Source of the DNA: Desarmillaria ectypa
Taxonomy: Eukaryota > Basidiomycota > Agaricomycetes > Agaricales > Physalacriaceae
NCBI GenBank assembly: GCA_030407005.1
Contig: JAUDYN010000001.1
Span: forward strand, 3,844,001-3,908,000
DNA length: 64,000 bases
Direction of reading: 5' to 3'
Position numbers and translations under genes: made by a program. A model generated the notes under the pieces. It had not been told where the DNA came from. It made no database searches and was given only the letters and a program-made list of their open reading frames with translations. Position 1 is the first letter of the stretch; every line of letters begins with the position of its first letter. Positions 12,285 through 23,584 of this stretch are shown one piece after another.

Positions 12285-15200
12285 CTAAGGCTCTTTCAAA
12301 GGGGTGTCGAACTGTGTTGCAATTTGACTGATCCAGTACTGATCAATCAGTTTTTTCCATATTTCTTTGTCTGGATTGATAATCCACTTGGTATATCCGT
12401 CTTTTCTTTTGGCGAGATAGGCTATGTTGCCATGTTCCGAGTATTCGTGGTCAAGTATTTTGACCACTGCTTTGTCCTTGGTTGTGATTTTTCGAGTGTA
12501 TATGGTGTGGTTTATGCTAGCCTGATACTCTTGGATCACTTCCAAGGCATTTGTCATTTTGTTCTCTCGGACCCATGAATTGTGCTCATGAGTCCATCCT
12601 TTCCATTTGACCAGATAGTCTATGACTTCCCTGGATGGTTGTCCTCACTTGGATCGTACCTTTCTGGTGCATGAATCCAAGACTTCTTCGATTTCATATT
12701 CTTCTTGACTGTCGATGAGGTCTGGAGGAGGAGGCGGTGGTAATTGTTGATTTGGAAATGAAGGTTCAACGTATGGGGTTAACAACTTCTCATTGAATCA
12801 GGGATGAATCTTCCAATGGGGCGGCAGTTTTAACTTGTATGCTGCTGCTCCTGATTTTTTGATGATCTCGAATGGTCCTGTTCTTTTATCATTGAGCTTC
12901 TTTTTTAGTCGTGGAAGATGAAGGTTGGCAGTGTCAAGCCATATCTTATCTCTGATTTGATACTCCCATGGAGACTGCTTTTGTTTGTCATATTGCACCT
13001 TCATTTGCGCTGCTGCCTTTTCCAAGGCATTGTGGACTTCTTTATGGACTTTGGCCATTGTTTCAGTGAAGTCGACAGCTGCGGGATTTGCAAAGCTGGT
13101 TTTCTGAATCGACTCCGGAATGAGTTGGGGGTTTCATCCATACAGGGCCATGAACAGGCTTTTGCCCATGGCCAAGTGAATTCAGTTGTTGTGGGCAAAT
13201 TCTGCGAGTGGTAGCCATGCAACCCAGTCAGTCTGTCAGTGGTTGACAAAGATACAGAGGTATTTTTCAACCTCCTGGTTGACTCTCTCTGTCTGTCCAT
13301 CAGTCTGAGGATGATACACTGTTGAGGCATTTTGGGTGATGTCTAACATTCGGTATAGTTCCTTCATAAATGTGGAGATGAACTGAGGTCCTCAGTCAGA
13401 GATGACTACTTGCGGCATGCCATGTTTTGCATATACTTGGTTGTGAAGTATTAATGCCCATCCTTCAGTGGATAACTCCTCATTACATGGAATGAGGAGG
13501 ATGTTCTTTGAAAAATGATCTATGATGACCAGTAGAGCATCATGTCCTTCTGACTCTGGTAGTCCTGTTATCATGTCGACCAAGATATGGGTCCATGGAG
13601 TGTTGGGTATTGCGTTGGGATGAAGGGGCGCAGCCTTGGCCTGCATATCACTCTTTGTTCTTTGACAAGTCTCACATCCTTTGATGTAAGACTCAACATC
13701 CTTCTTCATCTTCAGCCACCAATACTCGCGAAGAATGAGTTCCTTGGTCTTGGCGATTCCTGGGTGTCCAGCGGTGATATGATCATGGCATTGTGCAATG
13801 ATCTCACCACATAAGATAGGGTCATTAGGAATGTAGATCCGTCCATCATACCACAGGATTTCATCTTCCTGGGTGATTCCCCATTCGTGGTTGAGGGATT
13901 TCTCAATCCCCTGGTCCCACTGATCCTTCTGTTTGGTTGTGTCTCTTATACACGTGATTCTTTCTTCAGTTGTTGGTAATACCAGTGCCCAGAAATGTTC
14001 TGGGGATAGAATGATGATGTCTTGATTGTCTTCTTTTCCCTGATCATGATCATCTCATCTGCTGAGAAGATCAGCCTTCTGATTAGCGGATCCAGCTTTG
14101 TGTTGAAGAATGAAGTGGTACTCCGCTAGTTCGGTAACCCACCGAGCTTGTCGGCAGTTCAACTTCTGGGGTTTCCAGAAATACTGGAGGTTTTGATGGT
14201 CTGTCCAGATTTCGATGGTCTCTTTGGTGCCCATGAGATAATGGCGCCACTCTTCCAGTGCTAGCATGATTGCTAGTAGCTCCTTGTCATAGATCTTGTA
14301 GTTATGCTCAGTGACAGTGAGCGCTTTTGACATGAAGGTGACTGGTCTCCATTTGCCTTCCTTTTCTTGACTTAGGATGGCACCAATGGCTCCGTCACTA
14401 GCATCTGCTTCAACTCGGAACTTTCTGTCATCTGAGGGAATTGTAAGAACTACATTTGTTGTCATCAACTTCTTGAGTTGATTAAATGCTTGTTCCTGTT
14501 CTGATCCCCACCTTCAGTCTACCTTTCTGGTTAACTGAGTAAGGGGATGCACTATCTTAGAGTAGTCCTTGATGAACTTCTGGTAGAAGTTTGTGAATCC
14601 TAAAAAGGATTGTAATTCCTTCTTTTTTGTCAGAGTCGGCCATTCTGCTATGCCTGCAATCTTGATTGGGTCCATGCAAATGGCATCTTCGCTGATGATA
14701 ACCCCAAGATATTCAGTCTTGAGTACCTCGAACTCGCATTTCTCTGCTTTGAGGAACAACTTGTTCTCTCAAAGACATTGGAGTACTTGTCATACTATGT
14801 CTTGGTGTTTAGACAAGGATTTTGTGAATATGAGTATATCGTCAAGGTAAATCATGACTTTTCCTCCAGCGATCAAATCCTTGAATATGTCATTCATCAT
14901 CCACTGGAACGTGGCTGGTGAATTCATAAGTCCGAAGAACATAACTGTAGGCTCAAAGAGTCCTCAATTAGTTCTAAATGTGGCTTTTTCTTCATCTCCA
15001 TCTCAAATATGGACATTGTTGTATCCCCAGCAGACGTCCAGCTTGGAGAAGTACTTGGCTCCCCATAGTTTGTTGATCAGCTTGGAAATGAGTGGAAGGG
15101 GATAACGATTCTTAATCGTCATTTCATTCAGTTTTTGGTAATCCTGAACCAGTCGTAGGGAGCCATCCTTCTTCTTGACAAAGAAGAAAGGGGAGGCAAA

Positions 15201-17069
15201 AGAGGATTTCAAGGGATGGATGCGTCCCGAGTCTAAGTTCTCATCTAAGAACTTGTCCAGTTGTTCTTGCTCATTTCGGTTGAGCAGGTACACCTTGCAA
15301 TCCAAGGTAGATTTCGCGTTAGGAACCAATTCGATTGCATGGTCCCAGGGTCTTCTCTCTGGTAATTCGTCAAAGCTTTCTTTAGAGAATAGATCTCTAA
15401 AGCTCTGATACTGAGGAGGCATGAGCTCCTCAAACGTCTGTTTTGGTTTTTCAGCATTGGCGGCTGCAGCCAACTCGTTCACATGATGGACAGCACGAAG
15501 TATGATTTCTTCTTACATATTGATGGCAAGAATACTCTCTCCTTCTTCAAGCTCTTTGTCCCATCAATCTTCTTCATCTGTGTCAGGCAGAGTGAAATGG
15601 TTCTGGACGCAATGACATTGTCTGAATGTCAAGGTCCCCACTTTCCAGTTGATGAAAGGATTATGGCGTTTAAGCCAGTCGTGACCTAAGTACATGGTCT
15701 TGGAGCCTAGGTCAGTGACCATGAGGTCAATTCATTCACTATGTTCTCTGATGGTCATTTGGAGTTCTACGAATTCGGTAATGTCCCCTGCCTTGTTGCA
15801 TGTTCCATCGGCATTGTAGACCGGTATAGGGGCTGTGGCCTTCCTGGTGTCCAGCTGGTGTTGTTGGATGTAAGTTCGATTGATAGAGCTGCCTGTACAG
15901 CCACTATCCAACAATGCTCAGGTTGTCAAAGTCTGTTTCCTGGTACATGGGGAAAGTTGGATATCCACCAAGAAGTCCCGTCCAGAACTCTTGATACCGC
16001 GAATATAACGAATTGGTTCATGTAATTCGTAGAGCTGTTCTCGGGCTATACTCCCTCCCATTCTGAGGTTCTGAATGAGTTCCTCGTTGATTTCTCCAAG
16101 TCTTTTGGGATGTACCCAAATGGAGAGAACCGCCCTGGCAACTGCCAGATTCTTGGAGCTATGAACTGCGCATAGTGTCCAATCAATCCTGAATGGTCTA
16201 AACCATTGGTGATCATCCTGCTTCCCCATGCATTCAGAAGACTTGTCTTGTTCCCCAGTATGTCAGTGAACTTCTGGTGTTCTGGACTTCCCCGTGCATT
16301 TGGAAGCATCTGATACCCCCTTGTTAGGATAGGTGTTAGGTTCAGCACTTCCCCATACATTCAGAAGGCTGGTGGTCTGTGGTTCCAGTGTTCTGGATAT
16401 CAGGGTACTGGCTTTGGATTGGCGGGCTTGCCAAATCCTGAAAGCCATGTTGTCTTCTTCATTGGGTACTTTGACAATAGTGGTTCTGTTAGAATGCCCC
16501 CTTTTCATCGCCTGGGTGCTAGCAACTTCCTTCCTTTCAGCTTTGATCCTGTGACTTACCGGCCCAGTTTGGTACTCAGCTTTGTCAAGTTTTCCACTCC
16601 CTGGACCAGTTTGTCTGGGGCATCAGTCCTGGCCTTGATTAGAGGCACTGTCCTGGTCCTCTGCTGACCCTGGCAGAACTGGTGAGCTTGCCCCGCCGCT
16701 TGAGGTGGGTACTGGGATGGTCGGACTTCTGGGAGGCCCGAAGGAGTCCTGCCTACTGGTCCCTGCTCATCGCTGTGCGCTCAGTGGCATATCCGGTGAG
16801 CTCTGCTCGTTGGACTTTGTTGCAGCGCCAACACTACTTGGCAAGTCCTGCTCCAGTTCATTGGAGGCTTGGGAATTGTCACTACAGATATTTGTGTCAG
16901 CATCTTCTAGAAGGATGACATACCTGTTTGTTCTTGCTGATTCTTGTTTGGTCTTTGGCTTCGATTTCTGTGAAGTCATAGATATATTTGTTTTTGTATG
17001 TAATTGTCTGTTTTCATAGTAATCAGTCCAACCTGCAGAAACTGAGGACACACCTTGAGACTTGGGCAT
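12285..17069 (-). pseudogene. TE5 pol: protease, RT, RNase H, integrase, tandem chromo segments
   Basis: Reading right to left, a Ser/Lys-rich linker (16767-17069) and a long variable linker (to about 15918) precede the protease (LDSGCTGSSIN, DSG intact, near 15900). RT follows (15003-15482 and on), with YLDDILIF intact near 14850. RNase H is at 14055-14468 (EADASDGAIGA, KADLLSR). Integrase covers the CETCQRTKSD zinc-finger end (13680), the catalytic core (13392-13709) and the C-terminal part (12798-13058). The chromodomain comes next, then a C-terminal chromo-like segment ending at 12285. In-frame stops are near 15912, 15530, 14518, 13390, 13235 and 12650. Catalytic residues largely survive. 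Confidence 0.88.
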
Positions 17070-17095
17070 GCAAGAGGAATTGAACCCTTGATGCC

Positions 17096-18755
17096 CTACT
17101 CTTTTACCTCCTCAATCTTGGAGGTGCTTGGCACCACTGCATCAGTGGGCCCCACGTATCTCACAATGTTCTTCTCTTTTCTCATAGGGCAATCCCTGCT
17201 CAGGTGACCCTTTTGGTCGCACCTGAAACAGTGTCCCTTGGCTCATTGCTGGTCTAGGTCCATGGGCTTCCCCCCCCCGTATGTCATCCACTTACCAGTT
17301 CCAGCATCGTGACTGGTTCCTCCACTCCCAGCAGTCGGCTTTGGAGCCGAGGAACTTGTTGCCCCAGCAGTATTCTTGCCACTGGGCTGCTGTTGTTGGG
17401 AACGTGGGCCCTGCTTCTGGCCATCCCGAGGTGTACTGGTGGTCTGGTTAAAGACCCACTTCCACTGTCACTCACTCTTCATACATCTGGAGGATGCATT
17501 CCTTCCACTCCAGATATGAGCGTGGAATACTCATGCCCATGTTCGATATGAAGGTTGTGTACGGACTAGGCACTCCTAGTTGCACCACCTTCACCATTGC
17601 ACCACATTCGGCTTCATCAGTCCATCGGCCCGCTAGCTTGGCTTCCTCCTCAAGCTTCTGGAAGTAATGGGAGGTGGGCTGTGCTCCCATGTGCAAGTCG
17701 AACATGTGCTTTTCATGGATCTCCTTGATGGCGGGATCCCAAAATTGTTGTGTGACCCAGTCGATGAAGTTGGCCCAGTCGGGGTATCTGAAATGGGCAG
17801 CAGTGCCATCAAAGGCATCATCTACTCAGTACTCAGGTCTCTTGTAGACCCACCAGTCCTTGGCGGCACCCTCGAAGTGGGACGTCATGAATAGTACCAG
17901 GTGTGACGGCACCTGGAAATAGTGTCAGAACACTTTGAAATAGATGATGCAATCGCCTATGAAGCATTCAATATCATCATGGTCCCCCTTGAATGGAGCG
18001 GGGACCTTGACAAGGGTTGGCTTGATGCCCAGATAGGGGGCATCAGCAGCGGTGTTCCCAACAGGATTCGGGATAGGGTCAGGAGGTCCCTGACCAGGAG
18101 GCAGCCTTGGGATCAAGTATCGATCTGGCCTTGGACCCGGGTAGCCTCTTGACGGCTCTCCTGATGGTCTTCCCCTCTCCAGTTCCTTCCCCTTTTCTTG
18201 ATCCTTGAGGTAGTCTGCCATCATCTTGTGGGCGGACTCCTCCCTGTCGAGTTCTTTGCGCATCTCTGTGATGCACTGTTCCTTCTCCATCAACATGGTT
18301 TTCATCTGTTGACAGACTTCTTCTGCCATGGCAGGGGTTCTTGATGCCCCTGCAGTGGTGTTTCCTGCGGGGACTCCTTCAGCTTCCATTTCTTCTCCTG
18401 CCCCTGCAAAGAGAAGACTACCACCCTAATAAGGGTGGTATCCTTGATGTGGGGGCAAGTCAGGGAGTGGTCGTGGGTTTGCGACCGGGGTATCTGGCAG
18501 ATGATCCAGATATATTTTGTATTGGGGATGGTGGTATTCCATCCCGCCGTAGTAATCTGTATCATAGGTTAACATATCGTACTGGGGCCTTTGCCCCCAA
18601 TCACTCCTCTCTTGCCACCTCCAACCTCCATAGGTGCTGGAGGGTCCTCTCCAGTTCCCGCTGCTCATCTGGATCTCTGGGCCGAAGCCCTGGAAAGAAA
18701 TCCCCTGCAGAGGGGCGGAAAATGGCCCGGTCGCAATTGGCACATATCCAGGCAT
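17096..18755 (-). pseudogene. TE5 gag (capsid and CCHC nucleocapsid)
   Basis: From the probable start MPGYVPIATGPF (18755) come a Tyr/Pro-rich segment, a coiled-coil stretch rich in Glu and Lys (about 18200-18330, CITEMRKELDREE) and the Retrotrans_gag core (about 17480-18010, with WWVYKRPEY and FISNMGMSIPRSY). A CCHC knuckle (CFRCDQKGHLSRDC) lies near 17200. It ends at TAG 17096-17098. A TAG sits in the loop of a hairpin at 18420-18439, and TGA codons replace Arg elsewhere. It would form the particle shell and bind RNA. Confidence 0.83.
18420..18439 (-). other. Hairpin with stop codon in gag of TE5
   Basis: ACCACCCT-AATA-AGGGTGGT is a perfect 8-bp stem with a 4-nt loop. On the coding strand the gag frame reads TAT TAG GGT across it. 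TE8 (40084-40103) keeps stem and TAG. TE9 (27554-27573) keeps a 7-bp stem but has CAG. Confidence 0.6.
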
Positions 18756-19581
18756 TGACGATGTCAGCCCTAGTGGAGCTGGGCCCATCGAAGGGAATTT
18801 GGATGGGGTTGCCCCTGTTAAGGGCCAACCACTCATCCATTTCGATTCTGGGCTCTTCCCAGAGATCACAGGCTTCGATGTCTCTTCGTCGAACTTCCCA
18901 GGCTGCGGTCTGGAAGGGACCAAAAAGTCTCTAGTCGACCTCAGAGAGGTTGGGCCAGATGAAATCCTCCCCATGTGGATTGAAGGGGTCGTTGGTGGCA
19001 TGGGGAGGGGCCAGGACCAGGGCATTGTCTCCAACGATGTCATCATCAGACTTGTCATCGGAGATTTTGATGATGGAGAGAGAGGAGAGAGAGATGGACT
19101 CTCCTTCCTCTGGCCAAGCCTCATGGCCCCAGGAGCCATAAGGGTGGTTTCGATCCATGGCGGGATTGTCGGAGTGGTGGGGTCCAGAGTAGCCAGACCT
19201 TCTACTGTCATTGCTGTCAGGTGATGGGGAATCTGATCTCCACTGTGATATGCGGAGGGTGGGGGTTCTTGGACGAGGGAGGGGGGCCAGGGTATGTGGG
19301 CAGGGAATCATCGAGCGCAAGCCGAATGTTCCACGTGTATTCTTGGGCCACCATGCAGGTGGCTGTTGGTTGCTCCAGTGTGACGGTGGGTCATTCCATC
19401 CTGTAATGGAGGATGGCTCATGCATTATATATGCGGGCAGAGGAGGGCCCGGGAGTTGGAGGCCTTGAATCTGCACTCTCCTCGGAGGAGGAGGCAATCG
19501 TGAAGCAGGCATGGGGATGGATGAGTGATACTGCCTCTTGTTCTCCCAATCTTGCAGGGGGTATCCCCCGGAGAATGACAT
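18601..19581 (-). pseudogene. TE5 ORF1: proline-rich, acidic protein of unknown function
   Basis: It starts MSFSGGYPLQDWENK (19581), then has a proline-rich part (PPPPRR), GWNDPPSHW, TLRISQWRSDSP and an acidic patch (ISDDKSDDDIVGDN). A TAG at 18928-18930 replaces the Gln codon of TE9. The last part (MDEWLALNRGNPI, LQHLWRLEVAREE) ends at a TGA at 18601. The 3' end overlaps the start of gag in another frame. TE8 and TE9 encode the same blocks in the same place. I recognise no known domain. Confidence 0.65.
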
Positions 19582-19603
19582 GGACAGGTGGTGGGTTGGG
19601 TCA

Positions 19604-19756
19604 TCAGGGTTGCCTTTGTCGGAGCAATGCCCGGATTTCTTCCTCATATATTAAAATGGCGAGGACTGTAAAGAAGGTTAACAAGATGGCACCGCCAATG
19701 GCGATGCCAAGAGAAACAGTTCGGGGTTCTGAGGGGTTTCTTTCTTCTTCAGGCAT
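19604..19756 (-). CDS. TE5 ORF0: 50-residue single-pass membrane peptide
   Basis: The first ATG after the primer site opens a 50-codon frame. It has a charged, Pro-containing N-terminus (MPEEERNPSEPRTVS), one hydrophobic span (LGIAIGGAILLTFFTVLAIL) and a mixed-charge tail (YEEEIRALLRQRQP), stopping at TGA. It lies in a different frame from ORF1, whose start it nearly reaches. The same span occurs in TE8 (41148-41261) and TE3, in broken form in TE9 and TE2, and in a diverged form in TE7. Function is unknown. A membrane anchor is inferred from hydrophobicity only. Confidence 0.6.
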   Translation of the reverse strand: MPEEERNPSEPRTVSLGIAIGGAILLTFFTVLAILIYEEEIRALLRQRQP

Positions 19757-19801
19757 GAAGAAGTGCTTCTAGATGGCTAGCGTTGAAGAAGCAGGGGAGG
19801 G

Positions 19802-19814
19802 TATCTCTTGTTTA
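19802..19814 (-). promoter_or_regulatory. TE5 self-priming primer-binding site
   Basis: ATCTCTTGTTTAA (plus strand) touches the LTR and is the exact reverse complement of TTAAACAAGAGAT at 19958-19970 inside the LTR. Confidence 0.8.
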
Positions 19815-20239
19815 ATGTTAGGCACCAACTTGGACACATGACTTGGGGCAGTCAGCTGATCTCTCTAGGCCATTACGCATTTGAACGATCACCCAAAGTG
19901 AGAGATAGAAGCCAATAGCCTTCTGTGTTGTGTAAACAAGAAGTATATGGTTGTAATTTAAACAAGAGATAGAGTACAACTGTCTAGTTTACTCTGTTTA
20001 TATAATATTCCTATAGTGTTTATAATTAGATGAAACGCTATGGTCCATGCACAAACAGTGTCGAAGTAGGACGATCCAGGAGGATCATAGAACCAATAGA
20101 GAGCATCTGGGGTGACAGACGGTGAGAATGAGGGTTGTAGCCAGTGAATAGCTGGATATGAGTCGGGTTTTTGAATAGATTAGATGGATGAGTCATGGAT
20201 ATGACTCGGATAAGATAAGATAATGGAAAAATCGTAACA
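19815..20239 (-). repeat. 5' LTR of TE5 (425 bp)
   Basis: On the plus strand it runs from TGTTAGGCACC to ATCGTAACA. A TATATAA box (complement of TTATATA, near 20000) lies upstream of the presumed start at 19970 on the minus strand. Confidence 0.92.
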
Positions 20240-20244
20240 CAAGA
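20240..20244. other. TE5 target-site duplication, right
   Basis: CAAGA, the same as at 11824-11828. Confidence 0.9.
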
Positions 20245-20605
20245 GTGTGACTAGTCAAGTGCTTATCACTTGGAAGAATCAGTATAGGGCCAAGAGAACC
20301 ACCAGTTCGAAGCAGTTTCAGTCAGAATGAGCACAGTAGCTCAAACCAAGTTGCTCTTTATCCAATTGTGTCTTACCAATCACACTAGTGTGAGTAGTAC
20401 TTTGTATAACTCATTAGTAATGAATAAAACATTTTCAAAACCATCTTACTTGATTATTGAAGTTGGCAGAGTGCTTCCATTGTACTCAAAACTGCTCAAA
20501 TTCAATATATTGGTGATTAAGTGTAGAGTAGTAGGAGGTTTAGTGTGATTGGTGTTTATCACCATTCCCTAATTCTTTTGTCACTTGCTGTTACCAAGCA
20601 CATCA
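20245..20605. repeat. 1.36-kb unclassified repeat, copy 1, right part
   Basis: It continues the repeat interrupted by TE5 and matches 38735-39089, ending ACCAAGCACATCA. The bases to the right (GCAGATGGGTAAC) do not match the flank of copy 2, which places the repeat edge here. Confidence 0.7.
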
Positions 20606-20904
20606 GCAGATGGGTAACTCTGTAGATACACCCTTCAACTGTGAGTGTTCTGATGATGAGAACTCTAGGATAGCCCTTAGTTCTTGTTTGTATGTGGATG
20701 TGAAGTTTATGTTGTGATAAAGATATCTTGACTCATTATCTGGTACCAAGTCAAACAAATCCTCCTTGTTGGATATCCTATCACCTGTGGTGGCTTGTAG
20801 GGTAGCTCTGAGTGCTTCTGCTTCTAAGTGCCATGGAGTTGGATGAAGAGTCCTTCCTTCTCCTGCAATTGTGGTTTAATCCCCCCTCATAGTAGACTCC
20901 ACTT
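20606..20904. other. Unassigned AT-rich spacer
   Basis: No coding frame or repeat match was seen within the window. Confidence 0.4.
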
Positions 20905-21665
20905 GTAAGGCTGGCAAACTCTCTGGTGAGAGAATTACAGTTTGCTTTTGCAAGATCTTTTATATATAGTAAGTGTATAAGGAGGTGTAAGAACCACCCA
21001 CTTCAGATTGATATGGATCTGCTTCTGATAGTGGAGAAGAGTGAAAGAGTGGGACTCAACATTCTTTCAAGAGATTTGGGTTTTGAGAGCAATTTCTAAG
21101 CAGTAGCAATAAGCTTCTATACTGTCTGCTAGCAATACTAGGCATGAGACTGCTAAAGTATGCTAAGCTGAAAGCTTGAATAAGAAATTTATTCCTTTAG
21201 TATGCTATAGCTTGATTGTTCTCTCTCCAGTTATATTTTACTGCTTTTATACCAAACTGACTTCTTACCTCTATACCTATCCACTCTAATAATCTTGCCA
21301 AGCAGTGACCTGCTCTATCATGTCCACCTCCTCTTTACACCCCTGAATGATTTCCCTAAAGAGAAACCATATGGGATCACCATTCTTGATGATATTAAAG
21401 TGGAGGTGTGGGCTTCTACGAGTGGATGACCATCTATTATGCTCTGGTGGAAAAGTGAGTTACTGATGGCAGATAGTAGTACAGATGACAGTCTATTAGC
21501 CCCTGGTTCCTAGTCTGGTGGAAAAGCAGGTTACTGATGATAGATAGCCATGCAGATGGCAGTCCATTGTCCTCTGACCTTCATTTTCTTTATTTCTAAT
21601 AGATCTTAGTTCTATATTCCTATTAACTGAGCAGGTGGATGTTGTTAGTCCTGTTTGATTCACAT
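20905..21665. repeat. Inverted repeat arm 1 (about 0.75 kb)
   Basis: It begins near TAAGGCTGGCAAACTCTCTGG and matches the complement of about 23585-24350 with many C/T differences. It includes about two units of a 71-bp tandem repeat (CTGGTGGAAAAG..., starting 21444 and 21515) that is also present in the other arm. It is non-coding and its origin is unknown. Confidence 0.6.
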
Positions 21666-21685
21666 GTATATATAGTGCAGCACAG

Positions 21686-22134
21686 TGTTAGACCCACACT
21701 TCATGTGATCTGCAGACATATATTGGGTCCCTGGGCTGTCTCATGTTCAGACAGTCACCTGTGGTCAATGGCTATGGTCTTCAGACCCAATGAAGAGAGG
21801 CTAGACTTATTAGCCAAGTTCTTGGAGAAAGGTGATAGTGTAGAGAAACTTTAGTTTAAAGCTGAGATATTACAGTGAGAGCTAACTAGCTTATATAGGA
21901 AAAATAGACTGCTAATAATAAGTAGGTCTGCAAGTAAGTTATACAGGGAACAATGAAAAGTGACTATTTGGTGAGCAACCATCATGAACCCTGAGCATAA
22001 TAGCTGAGGCCACATATGTGGCTGAGGTGATTCTGGTGATTACTGTGGATAAGAATAAGGATCAAGAAGAGTAATCATTGGCAATAAGTAGGCATTGTTT
22101 GGAGATAAGATAAGATAAGGGAAAAATCATAACA
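21686..22134 (-). repeat. Solo LTR (449 bp)
   Basis: On the plus strand it runs from TGTTAGACCCAC to GAAAAATCATAACA, with no primer site or polypurine tract beside it. The flanks are CACAG and TATAG, which would match as a duplication if two C-to-T changes occurred. Confidence 0.65.
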
Positions 22135-22278
22135 TATAGCATCTGTATCTTGGCTCTACCAGTTGCTTACTGCATTTAACTATTAGCTTGAAGTCTCAGC
22201 TATAATCCTCTATATATCACTAGTATAGGATAGATGTGCAATAGTATTGTTACAGAATCACAAAATCTAGGTGTGAAC
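22135..22278. repeat. 1.36-kb repeat, truncated copy 3 (inverted)
   Basis: The complement reads TGATATGCCATCTATG... and follows the first about 140 bp of the repeat, then stops at the solo LTR edge. Confidence 0.6.
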
Positions 22279-23584
22279 ACATAGATGGCATATCAATGCA
22301 CATACACCTACTATACATATGTGTAGATGCATCTTGGATGCTCTATAGGTGTTTAATTAACTTTATTCAATAATATATGTTTCACTGAGATGGAAAATCT
22401 GTATCATGCTCAGTGGAGAGCATACCTTGGATGCTCAATTCTATACTAACAATATGTAGGATCCACATTAATGACCTGCTCTTATCTTTCAATCATACTA
22501 AGTGGCTTCACTCATGAGTATAAGCTTCCTCTGAGGTAGACACTTATGAACTTATGCAGATAATTTCAAGACCATTTAAAGAAGATGTCTTAGCTGAGAC
22601 TATTATGTCTACAGCATGCTGTACACATTCAAATCATGGATACCCTAATTCACTAAGATCAGGACTATAGAAATCATGACTTGCTTGCAGATCCTCATCT
22701 GCTATCCTCTCATCTCCTTCTTCATCATATTCACTATCCCATTCACTTGCCTGCACCTATCTATAGGTGAAATCAACCTGCCAATCCACTATGATCTGAC
22801 CATTGGGAGACATCTTTAGGATAGGTATAAGGGTGGCTCCATATACATTGCACAGTGCTGAGGTGCCCACTTCCACTGTATACACCTTTTCAAAAGCTTG
22901 TAATTTCTTTGCATTGTAGTTATCACAGATGTGATAGTATTTATAACATATAAAGGTTGTCATTCACCCAAACCAATGTGGGCTCAGAAAAAAGACTACT
23001 TGTTTGATAAGGGTCAGGTTGGGGATGTCCATATTAAAAGACTGATAGACAACAATATCAGTGTCTTGCATATGAGTTCAGCATATCTCATACACCTGCT
23101 GTCAGTTGAATGAGTAGGGAGTTTTTTATTTAAAAAAATGATAGCACAGATGCTCATATTGTATGTAAGATAGTCATTCAGTCAGCCTGCTATCTGCTCT
23201 TCAGTGATCTGTGATGGGAAGCACATAGCAAGTATTTCAGTTAGAGTGGATGAAATGGCAGACTGCAAGTTGATGATGATCTGCTTTATGAAAGCATTTA
23301 CTTTTCAACTTTTCCAGGCATCCATACACACTCTAAGATGTGCAAGAATAGATTCAACATTTATAAAGTCAACATAGCTGAAAAGAAATTAGGCTTGGGG
23401 AATATATATGACAGTATATTCTTTCAGGATAGCATTCTATCTTTTATCCTGGCCAGCTGTAGCTCTTCACCATTAACTGAATGCTACTGCAATCATGTCT
23501 GTGATTGGATGAGTGAGTAGGGATGCTCACAATATTTGCTCCTCCTGGTTATGCTGCACCAAAGACTTCTGCAAGCTAGTATTC
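22279..23584. other. Unassigned AT-rich region
   Basis: Only short frames are present, the longest being a 68-codon minus frame at 22757-22963 with no recognised domain. It is probably decayed mobile-element DNA. Confidence 0.4.

Larger units (their letters stand above)
11829..20239 (-). mobile_element. TE5: full-length chromodomain Ty3/Gypsy element (8.4 kb)
   Basis: It has two 425-bp LTRs, a CAAGA target duplication, a self-priming site, ORF0, ORF1, gag and PR-RT-RH-IN-chromodomain in that order on the minus strand. The repeat copy at 37728-39089 gives the unoccupied version of its target (GCCAAGGGTGCGACTGGTCAAG). By eye the LTRs differ at about 23 sites, all transitions and mostly at CpG. 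Several stops make it non-autonomous. Confidence 0.93.

Noticed and set aside
18079..18276. Second frame through the gag coiled coil of TE5
   Set aside because: It is a shadow of the Glu/Lys-rich gag frame. Comparison with TE8 and TE9 shows which frame is conserved.
19604..19756. ORF0 as an envelope gene
   Set aside because: It is about 50 residues long and upstream of gag, with no signal cleavage or ectodomain. Envelope genes lie downstream of pol.
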